This document shows, in pieces, positions 17,838 to 26,023 of a stretch of 64,000 nt of DNA. The notes beneath the pieces were generated by a model. That model saw only the letters and a list, made by a program, of their open reading frames with translations, had not been told where the DNA came from and searched no databases. A program made the translations under genes and the position numbers. The first letter of the stretch is position 1, and each line of letters starts with the position of its first letter. Source of the DNA: Desulfobulbus sp. (GTDB lineage Bacteria; Desulfobacterota; Desulfobulbia; Desulfobulbales; Desulfobulbaceae); the NCBI GenBank assembly GCA_028684915.1, contig JAQUEZ010000013.1, positions 1 to 64,000 of the forward strand, given 5' to 3'.

Positions 17838-18862
17838 GAATTGCCTCCCTCTTTCCGGGGCGGCCTCAGCATTTTGATGTCCTCTTCCAGCTCCTTGATG
17901 CTTTCTTCATGCTGGATGCGCCGCTGCGATTCCCGGAATTTGTCATACTCCAGGGCGGCTTTTTCTTGGGCCACCTGGTTGATTTTGCCTGCATGGGTCA
18001 GTAATTCCCGGCCATTGAGCTGAATAATGGCATCCAATCGCTGGATCCAGTCAGTCATGTGCATGGGAATTCTTTGCTGGGCCATGGCTTCGGCGAAGGC
18101 CAGGTATTGCTCCACCAGCAGCCCGAGCAGCTTCATTTCGTCCTCGGCAAGGTAATTTTTGGCGATACTCACATCGCTTTTGCGCACGGCCAGCTCACCT
18201 TTCTTATCGAACGACTGCATTCCCATCAGGGGTAGTGCGGCGTCGGCCCGGCGATAGACCAGTTCCGCCGCCGTCTGCCGGCTGATGGCCCAGAGGAGCT
18301 TGTTCTGAACCACCTTGAAAAACTCGACTGTCTTTTCATTTCTAGGGTCGTAGTCGATGCTGGTGGTATAGATATCCTTGATTTTCTGATAGAAAAAACG
18401 CTCAGAAAGGCGGATTTCGCGGATGCGTTCCTGCAGCTCCGTGAAATAGGCCATCGAATTTCCCGTTTTGAAACGCTCGTCGTTCAGGGCAAAGCCCTTG
18501 ACGATGTATTCCTTCAGCCGCTGAGTGGCCCAGATGCGAAACTGCGTGCCCTGGTGGGACTTGACCCGGTAACCGACGGAGATGATCACGTCCATGTTGT
18601 AAAATTGAACGTCTCTGGATTGGGTTTTGTCAGGCATGGCGCCATGTCGAGTGGTTGTCCGGAAATGCCGGACAACCATTTGCTCGTCCAGTTCGCCTTC
18701 ACTGAAAATATTGCGAATGTGCTCGGAAATCGTCTTCTTGCTTTTGCCGAACAACCCAGCCATGTGGTCCTGAGTCAGCCAAACCGTCTCGTCTTCCAGC
18801 CGGACATCGATGTTGATTTTGCCGTCAGTGGCCTGATAAATAAGAAATTCCGAATTATTCAT
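17834..18862 (-). CDS. RhuM-family (virulence RhuM) protein
   Basis: A 342-residue member of the RhuM family, often found inside type I restriction loci and genomic islands. Recognisable parts are the N-terminal INIDVRLEDETVWLTQDHMAGLFGKSKKTISEHI (HTH-like), NMDVIISVGYRVKSHQGTQFRIWATQRLKEYI, and the long helical C-terminus ending in a coiled coil (EKAALEYDKFRESQRRIQHEE). Function is not established. ATGA overlaps link it to gene fragments on both sides, which together look like the two ends of one COG2865 gene. Confidence 0.88.
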   Translation of the reverse strand: MNNSEFLIYQATDGKINIDVRLEDETVWLTQDHMAGLFGKSKKTISEHIRNIFSEGELDEQMVVRHFRTTTRHGAMPDKTQSRDVQFYNMDVIISVGYRVKSHQGTQFRIWATQRLKEYIVKGFALNDERFKTGNSMAYFTELQERIREIRLSERFFYQKIKDIYTTSIDYDPRNEKTVEFFKVVQNKLLWAISRQTAAELVYRRADAALPLMGMQSFDKKGELAVRKSDVSIAKNYLAEDEMKLLGLLVEQYLAFAEAMAQQRIPMHMTDWIQRLDAIIQLNGRELLTHAGKINQVAQEKAALEYDKFRESQRRIQHEESIKELEEDIKMLRPPRKEGGNS

Positions 18863-19047
18863 GCCGCTGGCCCCATGCTGATAAGGTCATTTATCGGGTC
18901 AAAGTGACCGGATATAACCATGCCGCCTGTGTCGGCAAAGGCCGCCATCTCCGAGGCCAGGGAATCGGCATTCTTCATCTCCGTCTTGAACTGGCGGGAG
19001 GAGTCTTCGCCAAGGGCGATTTGGGCGAGGAGGGATTTCAGTTTCAT
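18859..19047 (-). pseudogene. N-terminal remnant of an AlbA_2-type (COG2865) protein
   Basis: A 62-codon frame from ATG 19047. Residues 1-48 (LLAQIALGEDSSRQFKTEMK, then NADSLASEMAAFADTGGMVISG) match the start of AlbA_2/COG2865 proteins. The frame then runs into unrelated residues and stops at the first codons of rhuM. The C-terminal end of the same family occurs at 17403-17837. The simplest reading is one gene that lost its middle while rhuM came to occupy the gap. Confidence 0.6.
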
Positions 19048-19146
19048 GCGTATTCCCTGCTTATTCCCCTCCGTTGTTTCTGCAGGTCCTTCGCACCACC
19101 TGAACGCGGCGAGAATCACCCATACTACTCATTCCGGTCATGCCGC

Positions 19147-19683
19147 TCATCCTTGTAAAGAAAGGATCAAGCCATGTTGTCTGGCGAGCTCTTCATTGAT
19201 GACCGCCACCGAGGTCGGAGCGAAGCGCCAGGTTTTGACAGTGGAGTGAAGTGCTTTTTTCAACGCTTCCTGAATCGGAGGCAACCATGCTTCCTGATGA
19301 CCGTTAATCACCAACACAAACCGTACCTCGGCCTGCGATAAATCGAGCGCCTTGAAAGGATCGGGCAGTTCCGCTTCGGCCTGTTGATGCCGCTTCAAGC
19401 AGGAAGCCCAGCCAAGGGAAAAGGCATTGACCAGTTTTTCCCGGATCTCCGCTATGAATTCATCAAAATTCGGTTGGGTCTCCGGTCGTGGCGTACTCGA
19501 TTTGGCCTCCACCACCCAAAGGACGGGCGGCTTTCCATTATTTATACGCAGCAGCAGGAATTCCGCCATTTGCACACCCTGCTGAATATTCGCGTAGGTG
19601 TTGCTCTTCTCAATGTAAAAACATCGCCCATCGGGATAGGGGCCGAAGGTCATTTCGGACTCAACGATTGGCTGTGTGGTCAT
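19147..19683 (-). CDS. Putative PD-(D/E)xK-like partner of an AAA ATPase
   Basis: A 178-residue soluble protein. A strand-turn-strand around residues 42-64 ends in VLWVVEAKSS, resembling the ExK half of PD-(D/E)xK nucleases, with an acidic helix before it (QQGVQMAEFLL). The rest is helical, with VRFVLVINGH as a further core strand. I do not recognise a named family, and the nuclease idea rests on the one motif. The start overlaps the stop of the AAA ATPase gene by 4 bp (ATGA), so the two are a coupled pair, like other ATPase-effector defence pairs. Confidence 0.55.
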   Translation of the reverse strand: MTTQPIVESEMTFGPYPDGRCFYIEKSNTYANIQQGVQMAEFLLLRINNGKPPVLWVVEAKSSTPRPETQPNFDEFIAEIREKLVNAFSLGWASCLKRHQQAEAELPDPFKALDLSQAEVRFVLVINGHQEAWLPPIQEALKKALHSTVKTWRFAPTSVAVINEELARQHGLILSLQG

Positions 19684-20693
19684 TTGAGCACCAACTCCAC
19701 TTCTTCCTTGTACAGCCGGATCGACTCATCGATGATCGTGTTTTCCGGCATCCCGTCCTTGAGGTTCGCCGCAGTCCACTGGCTGTCATGGGCCGAAATC
19801 ACCGGAATGGACAAATCTTGTTCCTGTGCGATTAGGAACAGCTTCTTCACCACGAAATAGGAATGACTGGCGAGAAAAAACTGGATGCCGCGCTCAGCCA
19901 GTACGGCCACGATATCGAGAAGTTTGGAAACCGCCATGGGATGCAGGGCTGATTCAGGCTCGTCGATAAAAACGATTGAACTGGTGTCAAGATACCGGTT
20001 GCCGAGCAGTGTATCGAGGATGGCAATTTTCTTGATTCCTTCCGCAGTCACTCCGATGGGAAACTTCTGGTTGCCCTTTTTAAACTGCCAGCGTCCCGAC
20101 GCCTCGTCATATTCAACACGGCCGCCGAGAATATCCTCCAGGCTCTGGCGCGACTTGGCGAATTCTACATAATTTTTGCCCATCTTGGGTGACTGGCGCA
20201 GCGCCCTGGCGAGATCCAGATAGGTGTCGTCAAAACCGAATGCCTTGTCCTGCTCACGGGATTTGAGAATGATCTGATGCAGAGACAAGACCTCCTTCGC
20301 CGGGAGGAAAATGGAGTTGCTCGACCTGGGCTGGACATGATTTTCAAGCGTAGAGATCTGCTTGGTTGTATCCTTGCCGAAACTGTAGGTGAAATTGCGG
20401 TTATCGAACTGCACGGTGCAAGACAAGGCCCCGTCCGTGCCCTTGGTCACCAGATCACCGATCTTGTCCGGCTGGAAGGTCCAATAAAGCTTTTCCGCCA
20501 GAATCTCCGCCGCCGTGCGCTGGTCATCACCGCGCTTATACTCCTCCAGCGTCCGCATGGCGCTGTAGAGGGCTTTCAGGAGGAATGTTTTCCCGGTGCC
20601 GTTGCCGCCGATCATCAGATTGATTGGTCCGAGCTTCGGCCAATCCAGTTTGGCGAGGGGGCCGAAATTATTGAGTTTGATTTTGTTCAGCAT
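19680..20693 (-). CDS. AAA (SMC/OLD-like) ATPase
   Basis: A 337-residue ABC-type AAA ATPase. It has Walker A at residues 28-36 (MIGGNGTGKTFLLKAL), a Q-loop region, Walker B SIVFIDEPESALHP at about 245, and the D/H-loop FFLASHSYFVVKKL. The short insert without a coiled coil places it with AAA_15/AAA_21 defence ATPases rather than true SMCs. It would energise or control the co-translated 178-residue protein. It follows the ASCH-P-loop gene after a 125-bp gap on the same strand. Confidence 0.8.
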   Translation of the reverse strand: MLNKIKLNNFGPLAKLDWPKLGPINLMIGGNGTGKTFLLKALYSAMRTLEEYKRGDDQRTAAEILAEKLYWTFQPDKIGDLVTKGTDGALSCTVQFDNRNFTYSFGKDTTKQISTLENHVQPRSSNSIFLPAKEVLSLHQIILKSREQDKAFGFDDTYLDLARALRQSPKMGKNYVEFAKSRQSLEDILGGRVEYDEASGRWQFKKGNQKFPIGVTAEGIKKIAILDTLLGNRYLDTSSIVFIDEPESALHPMAVSKLLDIVAVLAERGIQFFLASHSYFVVKKLFLIAQEQDLSIPVISAHDSQWTAANLKDGMPENTIIDESIRLYKEEVELVLK

Positions 20694-20818
20694 ACCTATT
20701 CTCCTTTTGCCTCATATCCAAGCCATATTCGGTCATCATTTCGCAGAGCTTCTTGAGGTACAGCGCGCCGTGCCTCAAGGAGCTGGAATCGTGGCCCATG
20801 CCGCATAACTACCTTCCA

Positions 20819-21754
20819 CTAATCTATAAGCATGCGCCTCTTCCCTATGTCATTACTAATGATTCGCAACGGCGCCCCGATGCTCTTTGCCACGCTACGA
20901 GCATGCGCCTCTTCTGCTTCTTGGAAGTCTGAAAGGAATGACTCTGTCCATAATCTTCCATCGCGGGCTTCCAAACGTGCTGCTATTTCATTCGGCTTCC
21001 CTTTGATAAGGATAAGTTGATTCGGCCTCATTGCCCTAAACACCTCAATGTCGATAGGCTGAATATCCCCCTGTCCATTAATTAACGTATAGTGGCCATC
21101 GAGTAACAACCTTCCATTCTTTGACTTGGCTTTATTAAGAGCCTTCAGGAGTAATGACTGGTTCTCCTCGACATGATCAACACGCTTGTTGTGGTCAGTT
21201 TCCCCACCATACGCTGAAATGAGAGAACTCGCTGTCACGCATTTAAATCCCAACGCATCAAATGTATCGCTACAGATAGTGCTTTTACCGACGCCGTGAA
21301 TACCCCCTACAAAAACCATATGAGTACCAACCGTCGCCGCTTTTGAAAGATTTTTTAAAATCAGCCCAATATCGTCGTCATTAAGATACGAGAATGACTG
21401 TGGCGGGGTCTTTACCCCTGCAAGCAATGACAAACCCATCGGAGACACCAATTCATAAACACGCCCGAGAGAAAGTGCACACGCCTGACGTTGTCCGGCG
21501 AAATATTCTCGATAAAAACTGCGGGATATCCCGGAACCAAAACCTGTTACATTCCATACTGTTGTGGGTGACCCAACGATGCGCCTAACGACTTCCGCAA
21601 CCGCGACAATCTTCATTACGGGAGCTGTGGAATACAACACCAAGTGGGATACATCTTGCGACGGCAGCACCTTCCGATATTCAAATATTTTTCTACCACC
21701 TATGATGTTGGCGACATGCTTAGGATGGATAGAAATCAACGCCGCCTTGCTCAT
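20819..21754 (-). CDS. ASCH/EVE-like domain fused to a P-loop kinase-like ATPase
   Basis: A 311-residue two-domain protein. Residues 1-120 form an ASCH-like domain (ALISIHPKHVANIIGGRKIFEYRKVLP; ASCH/EVE/PUA folds bind modified bases or RNA). Residues 140-311 form a P-loop domain with Walker A GGIHGVGKSTIC, LLLDGHYTLI as Walker B-like strand, and LILIKGKPNEIAARLEARDGR as a lid-like region, close to adenylate-kinase folds. The start at 21754 is favoured by AGGAG 10 bp upstream and forms a TGATG overlap with the PIN gene. Its role is unknown; it probably works with that gene. Confidence 0.72.
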   Translation of the reverse strand: MSKAALISIHPKHVANIIGGRKIFEYRKVLPSQDVSHLVLYSTAPVMKIVAVAEVVRRIVGSPTTVWNVTGFGSGISRSFYREYFAGQRQACALSLGRVYELVSPMGLSLLAGVKTPPQSFSYLNDDDIGLILKNLSKAATVGTHMVFVGGIHGVGKSTICSDTFDALGFKCVTASSLISAYGGETDHNKRVDHVEENQSLLLKALNKAKSKNGRLLLDGHYTLINGQGDIQPIDIEVFRAMRPNQLILIKGKPNEIAARLEARDGRLWTESFLSDFQEAEEAHARSVAKSIGAPLRIISNDIGKRRMLID

Positions 21755-23232
21755 CAATTTATACTCCTGTTGAAACACTTTTCATATTGAACATGCGTTA
21801 TTTTTCGCATGCTTTGTATTGGACTTTTGATGCCAGCTTTTTCCAGCACGACATGACTGATGGGAGGAAATATGCATAATAACCGGAAGAGGATGATCAG
21901 AGTTTCTCGCTGAAGCTGATCATCGATCTCTTTCCTCGAATAGACTGTGCGCTTGGAAACCAGTGGGAGCACTTTGCCGACGTCTCGCCCACGGTATGTT
22001 TGCTCAACTACGCCTACACACTCGACACTCCTTCGGTCTTGGGTTCTAAAAAAAAGGAGTAGGCTTCCCGGCTTGACGCTCTTGGTGTTTGCATGGCTCA
22101 GGTATGCTTTTTTGATTGTATTTGCCTGGGGGCCATACATCTTAGGATCATTTGCGAAAAGGCCTCTAGCATTATCACTGATGTCGGCAAAGAGATCGTT
22201 GTGATACCGAGGCCTTATCGGGACAATATACTTTTCAACTCCTTGCCCGTCGATATAATGCGGGTAGTATTCAACGGCATAATCAAGGGGTTTGACTTCT
22301 GCTTCCTGTCTCTTCGGCGGTTGCATCTTCTTGAGGTAGACGTCATCCCGACCCTTATATTTCCCCGCAAATTGAAAGCCAAAATCTTCGCACAATGAAA
22401 CCAGCATCGCTTGTTCCTTGCCGAACGTATGCAGGTAAACGTAAGGAATATCTTGTTCCACTGCATACTTAAAGGCAGAAAACAGAAGCCTTTCTCCCAA
22501 CTTCCTTCCCCTGACGTCAGGTCCTATTTTGAATGTGCACAGCTTTAGCGCATCACCGTCCAAAGGCGAACCGGTGTCAACGATACGGGGGGTATTTTCT
22601 TTTTTGTAAATACAAATGGCTTTAACCGTATCGTTATCACTGATACACCAAGCCTTCCGCTGAGTTTGTGCAGCCCGCAAATACCATTCATTGAATCCCT
22701 CATAGCCTTCCCGGAGGGAATCAAAAAAAGGCTGATGTACGCTAAATTCATGGAGGTATCGTTCTTGGATGCCGATTGGCGGTGGAGCTTGTTTCGCGAC
22801 CTGGGATTCCAAGAAAGCGAGGAACTGTTCAAGATGGTGAACCTGCTCCTGAACTTGAGCCTGCCGCGCCTTCCGATGGATTCCCTTGTCGTTTGTAACC
22901 AGAAAGTGTGCCGCACCTCGACAGAGCGCATGGAGCAACAAATTGTCTATCCGGTCATTGTCACTCTCTTGTTTCCAGCCATACTCCTGAAGTTCGTCGT
23001 CAGAGAGCTGAGGCGGAGCGGGAATGGTTTGATATTGCTTTAGTCTGGAGAGGACTATTTTTCTTCTGCCTTCATCCCTGTCTCGGTTGATGCCCTCACG
23101 TTGGGCCAGATGGATGTACAAGGCGTGACCATTAGCATCCGCGAGTCGACACATTTGAGCCAACGAAGGATCAAGCAGCCGGGCTGTATCCTCCAAAGGA
23201 ATCAATATGTTTGTGTCGATAAGGATATTCAT
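21754..23232 (-). CDS. PIN domain - GNAT domain - PUA/EVE-like protein
   Basis: A 492-residue fusion. Residues 1-135 form a PIN nuclease (MNILIDTNILIPLED with the first Asp, HFLVTNDKGIHRKA near the end). Residues 150-315 form a GNAT acetyltransferase fold (VKAICIYKKEN, then CTFKIGPDVRGRKLGERLLFSAF as the CoA-binding stretch). The last 170 residues have a PUA/EVE-like pattern (YIVPIRPRYHNDLFADI, GSLLLFFRTQDRRSVECVGVVEQTY). PIN domains cut RNA and are common toxins; GNAT toxins acetylate tRNA. The gene is 9 bp after hsdS and coupled by TGATG to the ASCH-P-loop gene. Confidence 0.75.
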   Translation of the reverse strand: MNILIDTNILIPLEDTARLLDPSLAQMCRLADANGHALYIHLAQREGINRDRDEGRRKIVLSRLKQYQTIPAPPQLSDDELQEYGWKQESDNDRIDNLLLHALCRGAAHFLVTNDKGIHRKARQAQVQEQVHHLEQFLAFLESQVAKQAPPPIGIQERYLHEFSVHQPFFDSLREGYEGFNEWYLRAAQTQRKAWCISDNDTVKAICIYKKENTPRIVDTGSPLDGDALKLCTFKIGPDVRGRKLGERLLFSAFKYAVEQDIPYVYLHTFGKEQAMLVSLCEDFGFQFAGKYKGRDDVYLKKMQPPKRQEAEVKPLDYAVEYYPHYIDGQGVEKYIVPIRPRYHNDLFADISDNARGLFANDPKMYGPQANTIKKAYLSHANTKSVKPGSLLLFFRTQDRRSVECVGVVEQTYRGRDVGKVLPLVSKRTVYSRKEIDDQLQRETLIILFRLLCIFPPISHVVLEKAGIKSPIQSMRKITHVQYEKCFNRSIN

Positions 23233-23241
23233 CGCTTGGCA

Positions 23242-24456
23242 CTAAACTGCCACCTCACCGTTCATCAGTTTGGGCAGGAGGAGGTCGCGGGCTTTGGTGA
23301 GATTCATGTTGGATCGCATCAGAAATCGAACTTGCCGAATGATATCGTATACAATCTCCTCAAACTGGTTCGTGATAGTTTTGCCGGGAATTATTATGTC
23401 CATTTCGCGAAACCGGCCTTTGCTGATTTCTGGATAGGTCGTGCCCTTGGCATTGCTGTGAATCTCATTGACCCTGCTGAGCAGGTTAAACAACAAGTAC
23501 ATCCGCGATTGGTCGTCGTGTGGAACGATGTTTATGAAGCCTTGGTTTGTGCAAACTTCATGATCCATCAGAGCAAAAAATCCAACGGAAGCACGGCTTG
23601 TCATAAGAATTGTTTCAGCCGGTACCAATTTGGCAGAAGACTCTCGTAAGCCCTTTTCTGTGATCTTACGCTCTGATTTCAATAAAATAAGACTATTGTT
23701 ATTCGTAATATCCGATGGGACTGCCCAGGTAATATCGCCGTCCCAGTACTCTGCAACTTTGGTTGAGGGCGTGCCGCCTCCTATCGTTTCGCAAACTTCG
23801 GCAATCTTTTTCTTCTCCCAACCCTCCGGCACGCCGTCGATGATTTGGGTGTGTTCGTGGCCGGGGAAGCGAAGGTGGACGAACCATTCCTTGTAGAGCA
23901 ACCGCGCTGCCTGTTCCAACAACTGTATCCGCCGCCGGTTGTTTTCGATCAGGTCGTCGTAGGCGGAGAGGATTGAAGCTATGGATCGTTGAGTCGAAAT
24001 ATCAAGTAAAGGGAATGGCCATTGCTCAAGTACACGAGTTTCCAATTTCTTAGTGCCGTGTGAAGCATCCGTGGCAGAGTCCCGAATAGCATGCTTCTGA
24101 GATTTCAAATAATAGAAGAGAAACCAAGGATCGATTTTTTCGGATGGCTGCAATGCCTTAATATCTTGGTTAAATGTGACTTCGCGTTCCGAAATTGAAA
24201 TACGGAATTCTTTGGCTAGTGACATTCCGCGAACGACGACAAGCACTGTATTCGCTGGTACCATCCTTGTGCCGTTTCTCGCACCATCCTCTGTGACGCG
24301 GCGTTGAGTATACGAAATCCGACTTTCGGTCATCTCGCCTGAAGATACCCACGGTATATCGCCGCCCCAAAATCGAGACTCGTTCATCCGAGGTGTACCA
24401 CCGGAAAGAAAAGAAACTTCGGTAATTAGGGGCACTGTTTGAACTTGTCTCCTCAT
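23242..24456 (-). CDS. hsdS: Type I restriction enzyme, specificity subunit HsdS
   Basis: A 404-residue HsdS with two target-recognition domains. The first opens with FLSGGTPRMNESRFWGGDIPWVSSGEMT and the second with TIGGGTPSTKVAEYWDGDITWAVPSDIT. Each is followed by a conserved helical spacer (ISTQRSIASILSAYDDLIENNRRRIQLLEQAARLLY; NQFEEIVYDIIRQVRFLMRSNMNL). It sets the bipartite DNA target for HsdM and HsdR. The ATG overlaps the stop of a relic hsdM tail (ATGA), the classical hsdM-hsdS junction. Confidence 0.93.
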   Translation of the reverse strand: MRRQVQTVPLITEVSFLSGGTPRMNESRFWGGDIPWVSSGEMTESRISYTQRRVTEDGARNGTRMVPANTVLVVVRGMSLAKEFRISISEREVTFNQDIKALQPSEKIDPWFLFYYLKSQKHAIRDSATDASHGTKKLETRVLEQWPFPLLDISTQRSIASILSAYDDLIENNRRRIQLLEQAARLLYKEWFVHLRFPGHEHTQIIDGVPEGWEKKKIAEVCETIGGGTPSTKVAEYWDGDITWAVPSDITNNNSLILLKSERKITEKGLRESSAKLVPAETILMTSRASVGFFALMDHEVCTNQGFINIVPHDDQSRMYLLFNLLSRVNEIHSNAKGTTYPEISKGRFREMDIIIPGKTITNQFEEIVYDIIRQVRFLMRSNMNLTKARDLLLPKLMNGEVAV

Positions 24457-24497
24457 ACCCCCAGATCCTCGAAATTCCTCTTGATCGTCGCCGCCAG
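24453..24497 (-). pseudogene. Relic 3' end of an hsdM gene
   Basis: Fourteen codons read LAATIKRNFEDLGV and a TGA that overlaps the hsdS start as ATGA. The intact hsdM ends LAATIKRNFEELGI about 1.5 kb upstream, so this is a second, diverged hsdM tail left in place directly before hsdS. At DNA level many third positions differ, so it is not a recent exact duplication. Confidence 0.8.
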
Positions 24498-24580
24498 ATG
24501 GAAGTTTGAAGGGTAAAGGGTGAAGTTTGAAATTCCGAGCCCACGCCTTCTTTCACACTTCAAACTCCCGACTTCAAACT
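24498..24580. repeat. Short GAAGTTTGAA repeats in direct and inverted copies
   Basis: The 83-bp gap between the AlbA_2 gene and the relic hsdM tail contains GAAGTTTGAA twice on one strand and CTTCAAACT(T/C)C twice as inverted copies. They could fold into a long hairpin. It marks the border of the AlbA_2 module. Confidence 0.6.
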
Positions 24581-26023
24581 TCATTTCCTTCCCTGCACCA
24601 CGCTCTTGCCCTTTTTGGTAAGCCGGTATTTTTGGGTCGGACTCTTTGGTGAATCCGGTTGGGTCATTTTGATCAGCCCGCTTGACAACGAGGGCTGTAG
24701 ATAATCGTACAGAAAGGTCGGACGATGATTCAGGCCCAATACCAGCATTGCTTCTTTGCTTCCGAGTTCTTTGTCTTTCAAGATGGACAGCAATCGGATT
24801 ACTTGTTCGGTTACTTGTTCGGTTACTTGTTCGGTTGCATGGGCTACTTGTACCTCGTTTTTTCCGGTCTGTATACGATGCAGCTCCGCCAGATAGACGG
24901 TAAAGCGCAGGCGCAGGGCGATTTCTTCAATTTTCGGTTCCGGCAGGCCCAGTTCTTGGGCCTCGGCAAAGATGCGGCGCACCCCGGTGCCCCATTGTTC
25001 GATCAGGCCCAGTTCCTTGAAAACACGGGCAATGACTGGATTACGAATGCGGGAGGCGCCCTGTTTCATCTCTTCGATGGTCAGGCCGGGCAGGAGGATA
25101 CCCATGCTTTCCACCTCAATGCGGTCGTCGAGAAAGACAACCCGGATGGGGGCGCCTCGCTGCGAGTAGTCACTGTGCACCAGGGCGTTGATGATCATCT
25201 CGCGCAAGATCCCGAGCGGGATGCTCCAGATATCCTTGCGGCGCACCTCGGAGAGATCCGCACCCCGGTAGGCGTGTTTTTTCAGAAACAGCATGACCTC
25301 GTCAACGGCCTGGGGCAGCGGCATGTCGATATCGATATGGTCAAAAATGTCGATTTTCTCGGTGCCGAAGAAACGGCCGCATTGAATCCAGGCATCGGAA
25401 AAATGCTGCGTACGCTGCCTGCCAAAGAGAAGAATTCCACCCTTGGTCGGCACCAGTTTCTTCTGATAAGGGGTCAGCAATTTCAAGGTGAGCAAGGCCT
25501 GTTCATCCAGCTCCCGGATGGCGCCAAAGGCAACCTGCGCCGCATCGATATCCAGATCGTGGGCAGACAACTCCGGCATGGGCAGTTGATCAAATGCAAT
25601 GCCTTCAACGGAGCGGCGCAGTTCGGCGATCAGTTCCCGGTCGGCCAGGCGGGTGGTGGAGCCGAGCCGGACGTAGACGCCGGTTTCCGGTCCCTCGGCG
25701 CGAAGATAATGGGGCCGCGAATTGCTCAGGAAAACCTCGATCACCAGCAGGGTTTTGCCATCGACGGTGGTCATTTCGACATTGGGCGCCAGGCGGGGGC
25801 TGATGGAATCGGCGATCAGATTGCAGAGCCGTTCCTCCTCATCCAGCGGGTTGTCGATTCCCACCGGTTCCCGCGTCTTGTCCGCCACGCCGATGATGAT
25901 TCGGCCGCCGGCGGTATTGGCAAAGGCCACCAGCGTCTTGAGGAGATTGCGCGGGGAGGAGAGATCGCGCTTGAACTCCAGGGTCTTGCCCTCATCGGCC
26001 TTGAGCAGTTCGGCAATGGTCAT
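24581..26023 (-). CDS. AlbA_2-domain ATP-binding protein inside the hsd operon
   Basis: A 480-residue COG2865-type protein. Residues 1-130 form the AlbA_2 (divergent AAA_4) domain: EGKTLEFKRDLSS and LKTLVAFANTAGGRIIIGV. Residues 270-360 form a GHKL-like ATPase region (REMIINALVHSDYSQRGAPIRVV, RNPVIARVFKELGLIEQWGTGVRRI). The C-terminus has a TEQV repeat encoded by a 12-bp tandem repeat and a winged helix. Such proteins are regulators or RM accessories of unknown action. ATGA overlap with hsdM places it under the same translation. Confidence 0.85.
   Translation of the reverse strand: MTIAELLKADEGKTLEFKRDLSSPRNLLKTLVAFANTAGGRIIIGVADKTREPVGIDNPLDEEERLCNLIADSISPRLAPNVEMTTVDGKTLLVIEVFLSNSRPHYLRAEGPETGVYVRLGSTTRLADRELIAELRRSVEGIAFDQLPMPELSAHDLDIDAAQVAFGAIRELDEQALLTLKLLTPYQKKLVPTKGGILLFGRQRTQHFSDAWIQCGRFFGTEKIDIFDHIDIDMPLPQAVDEVMLFLKKHAYRGADLSEVRRKDIWSIPLGILREMIINALVHSDYSQRGAPIRVVFLDDRIEVESMGILLPGLTIEEMKQGASRIRNPVIARVFKELGLIEQWGTGVRRIFAEAQELGLPEPKIEEIALRLRFTVYLAELHRIQTGKNEVQVAHATEQVTEQVTEQVIRLLSILKDKELGSKEAMLVLGLNHRPTFLYDYLQPSLSSGLIKMTQPDSPKSPTQKYRLTKKGKSVVQGRK
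24799..24834. repeat. 12-bp tandem repeat, three perfect copies
   Basis: The unit TTACTTGTTCGG occurs three times in a row inside the AlbA_2 gene. On the coding strand it encodes the repeated tetrapeptide TEQV. The copy number does not disturb the frame, so it could vary between strains. Confidence 0.9.
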
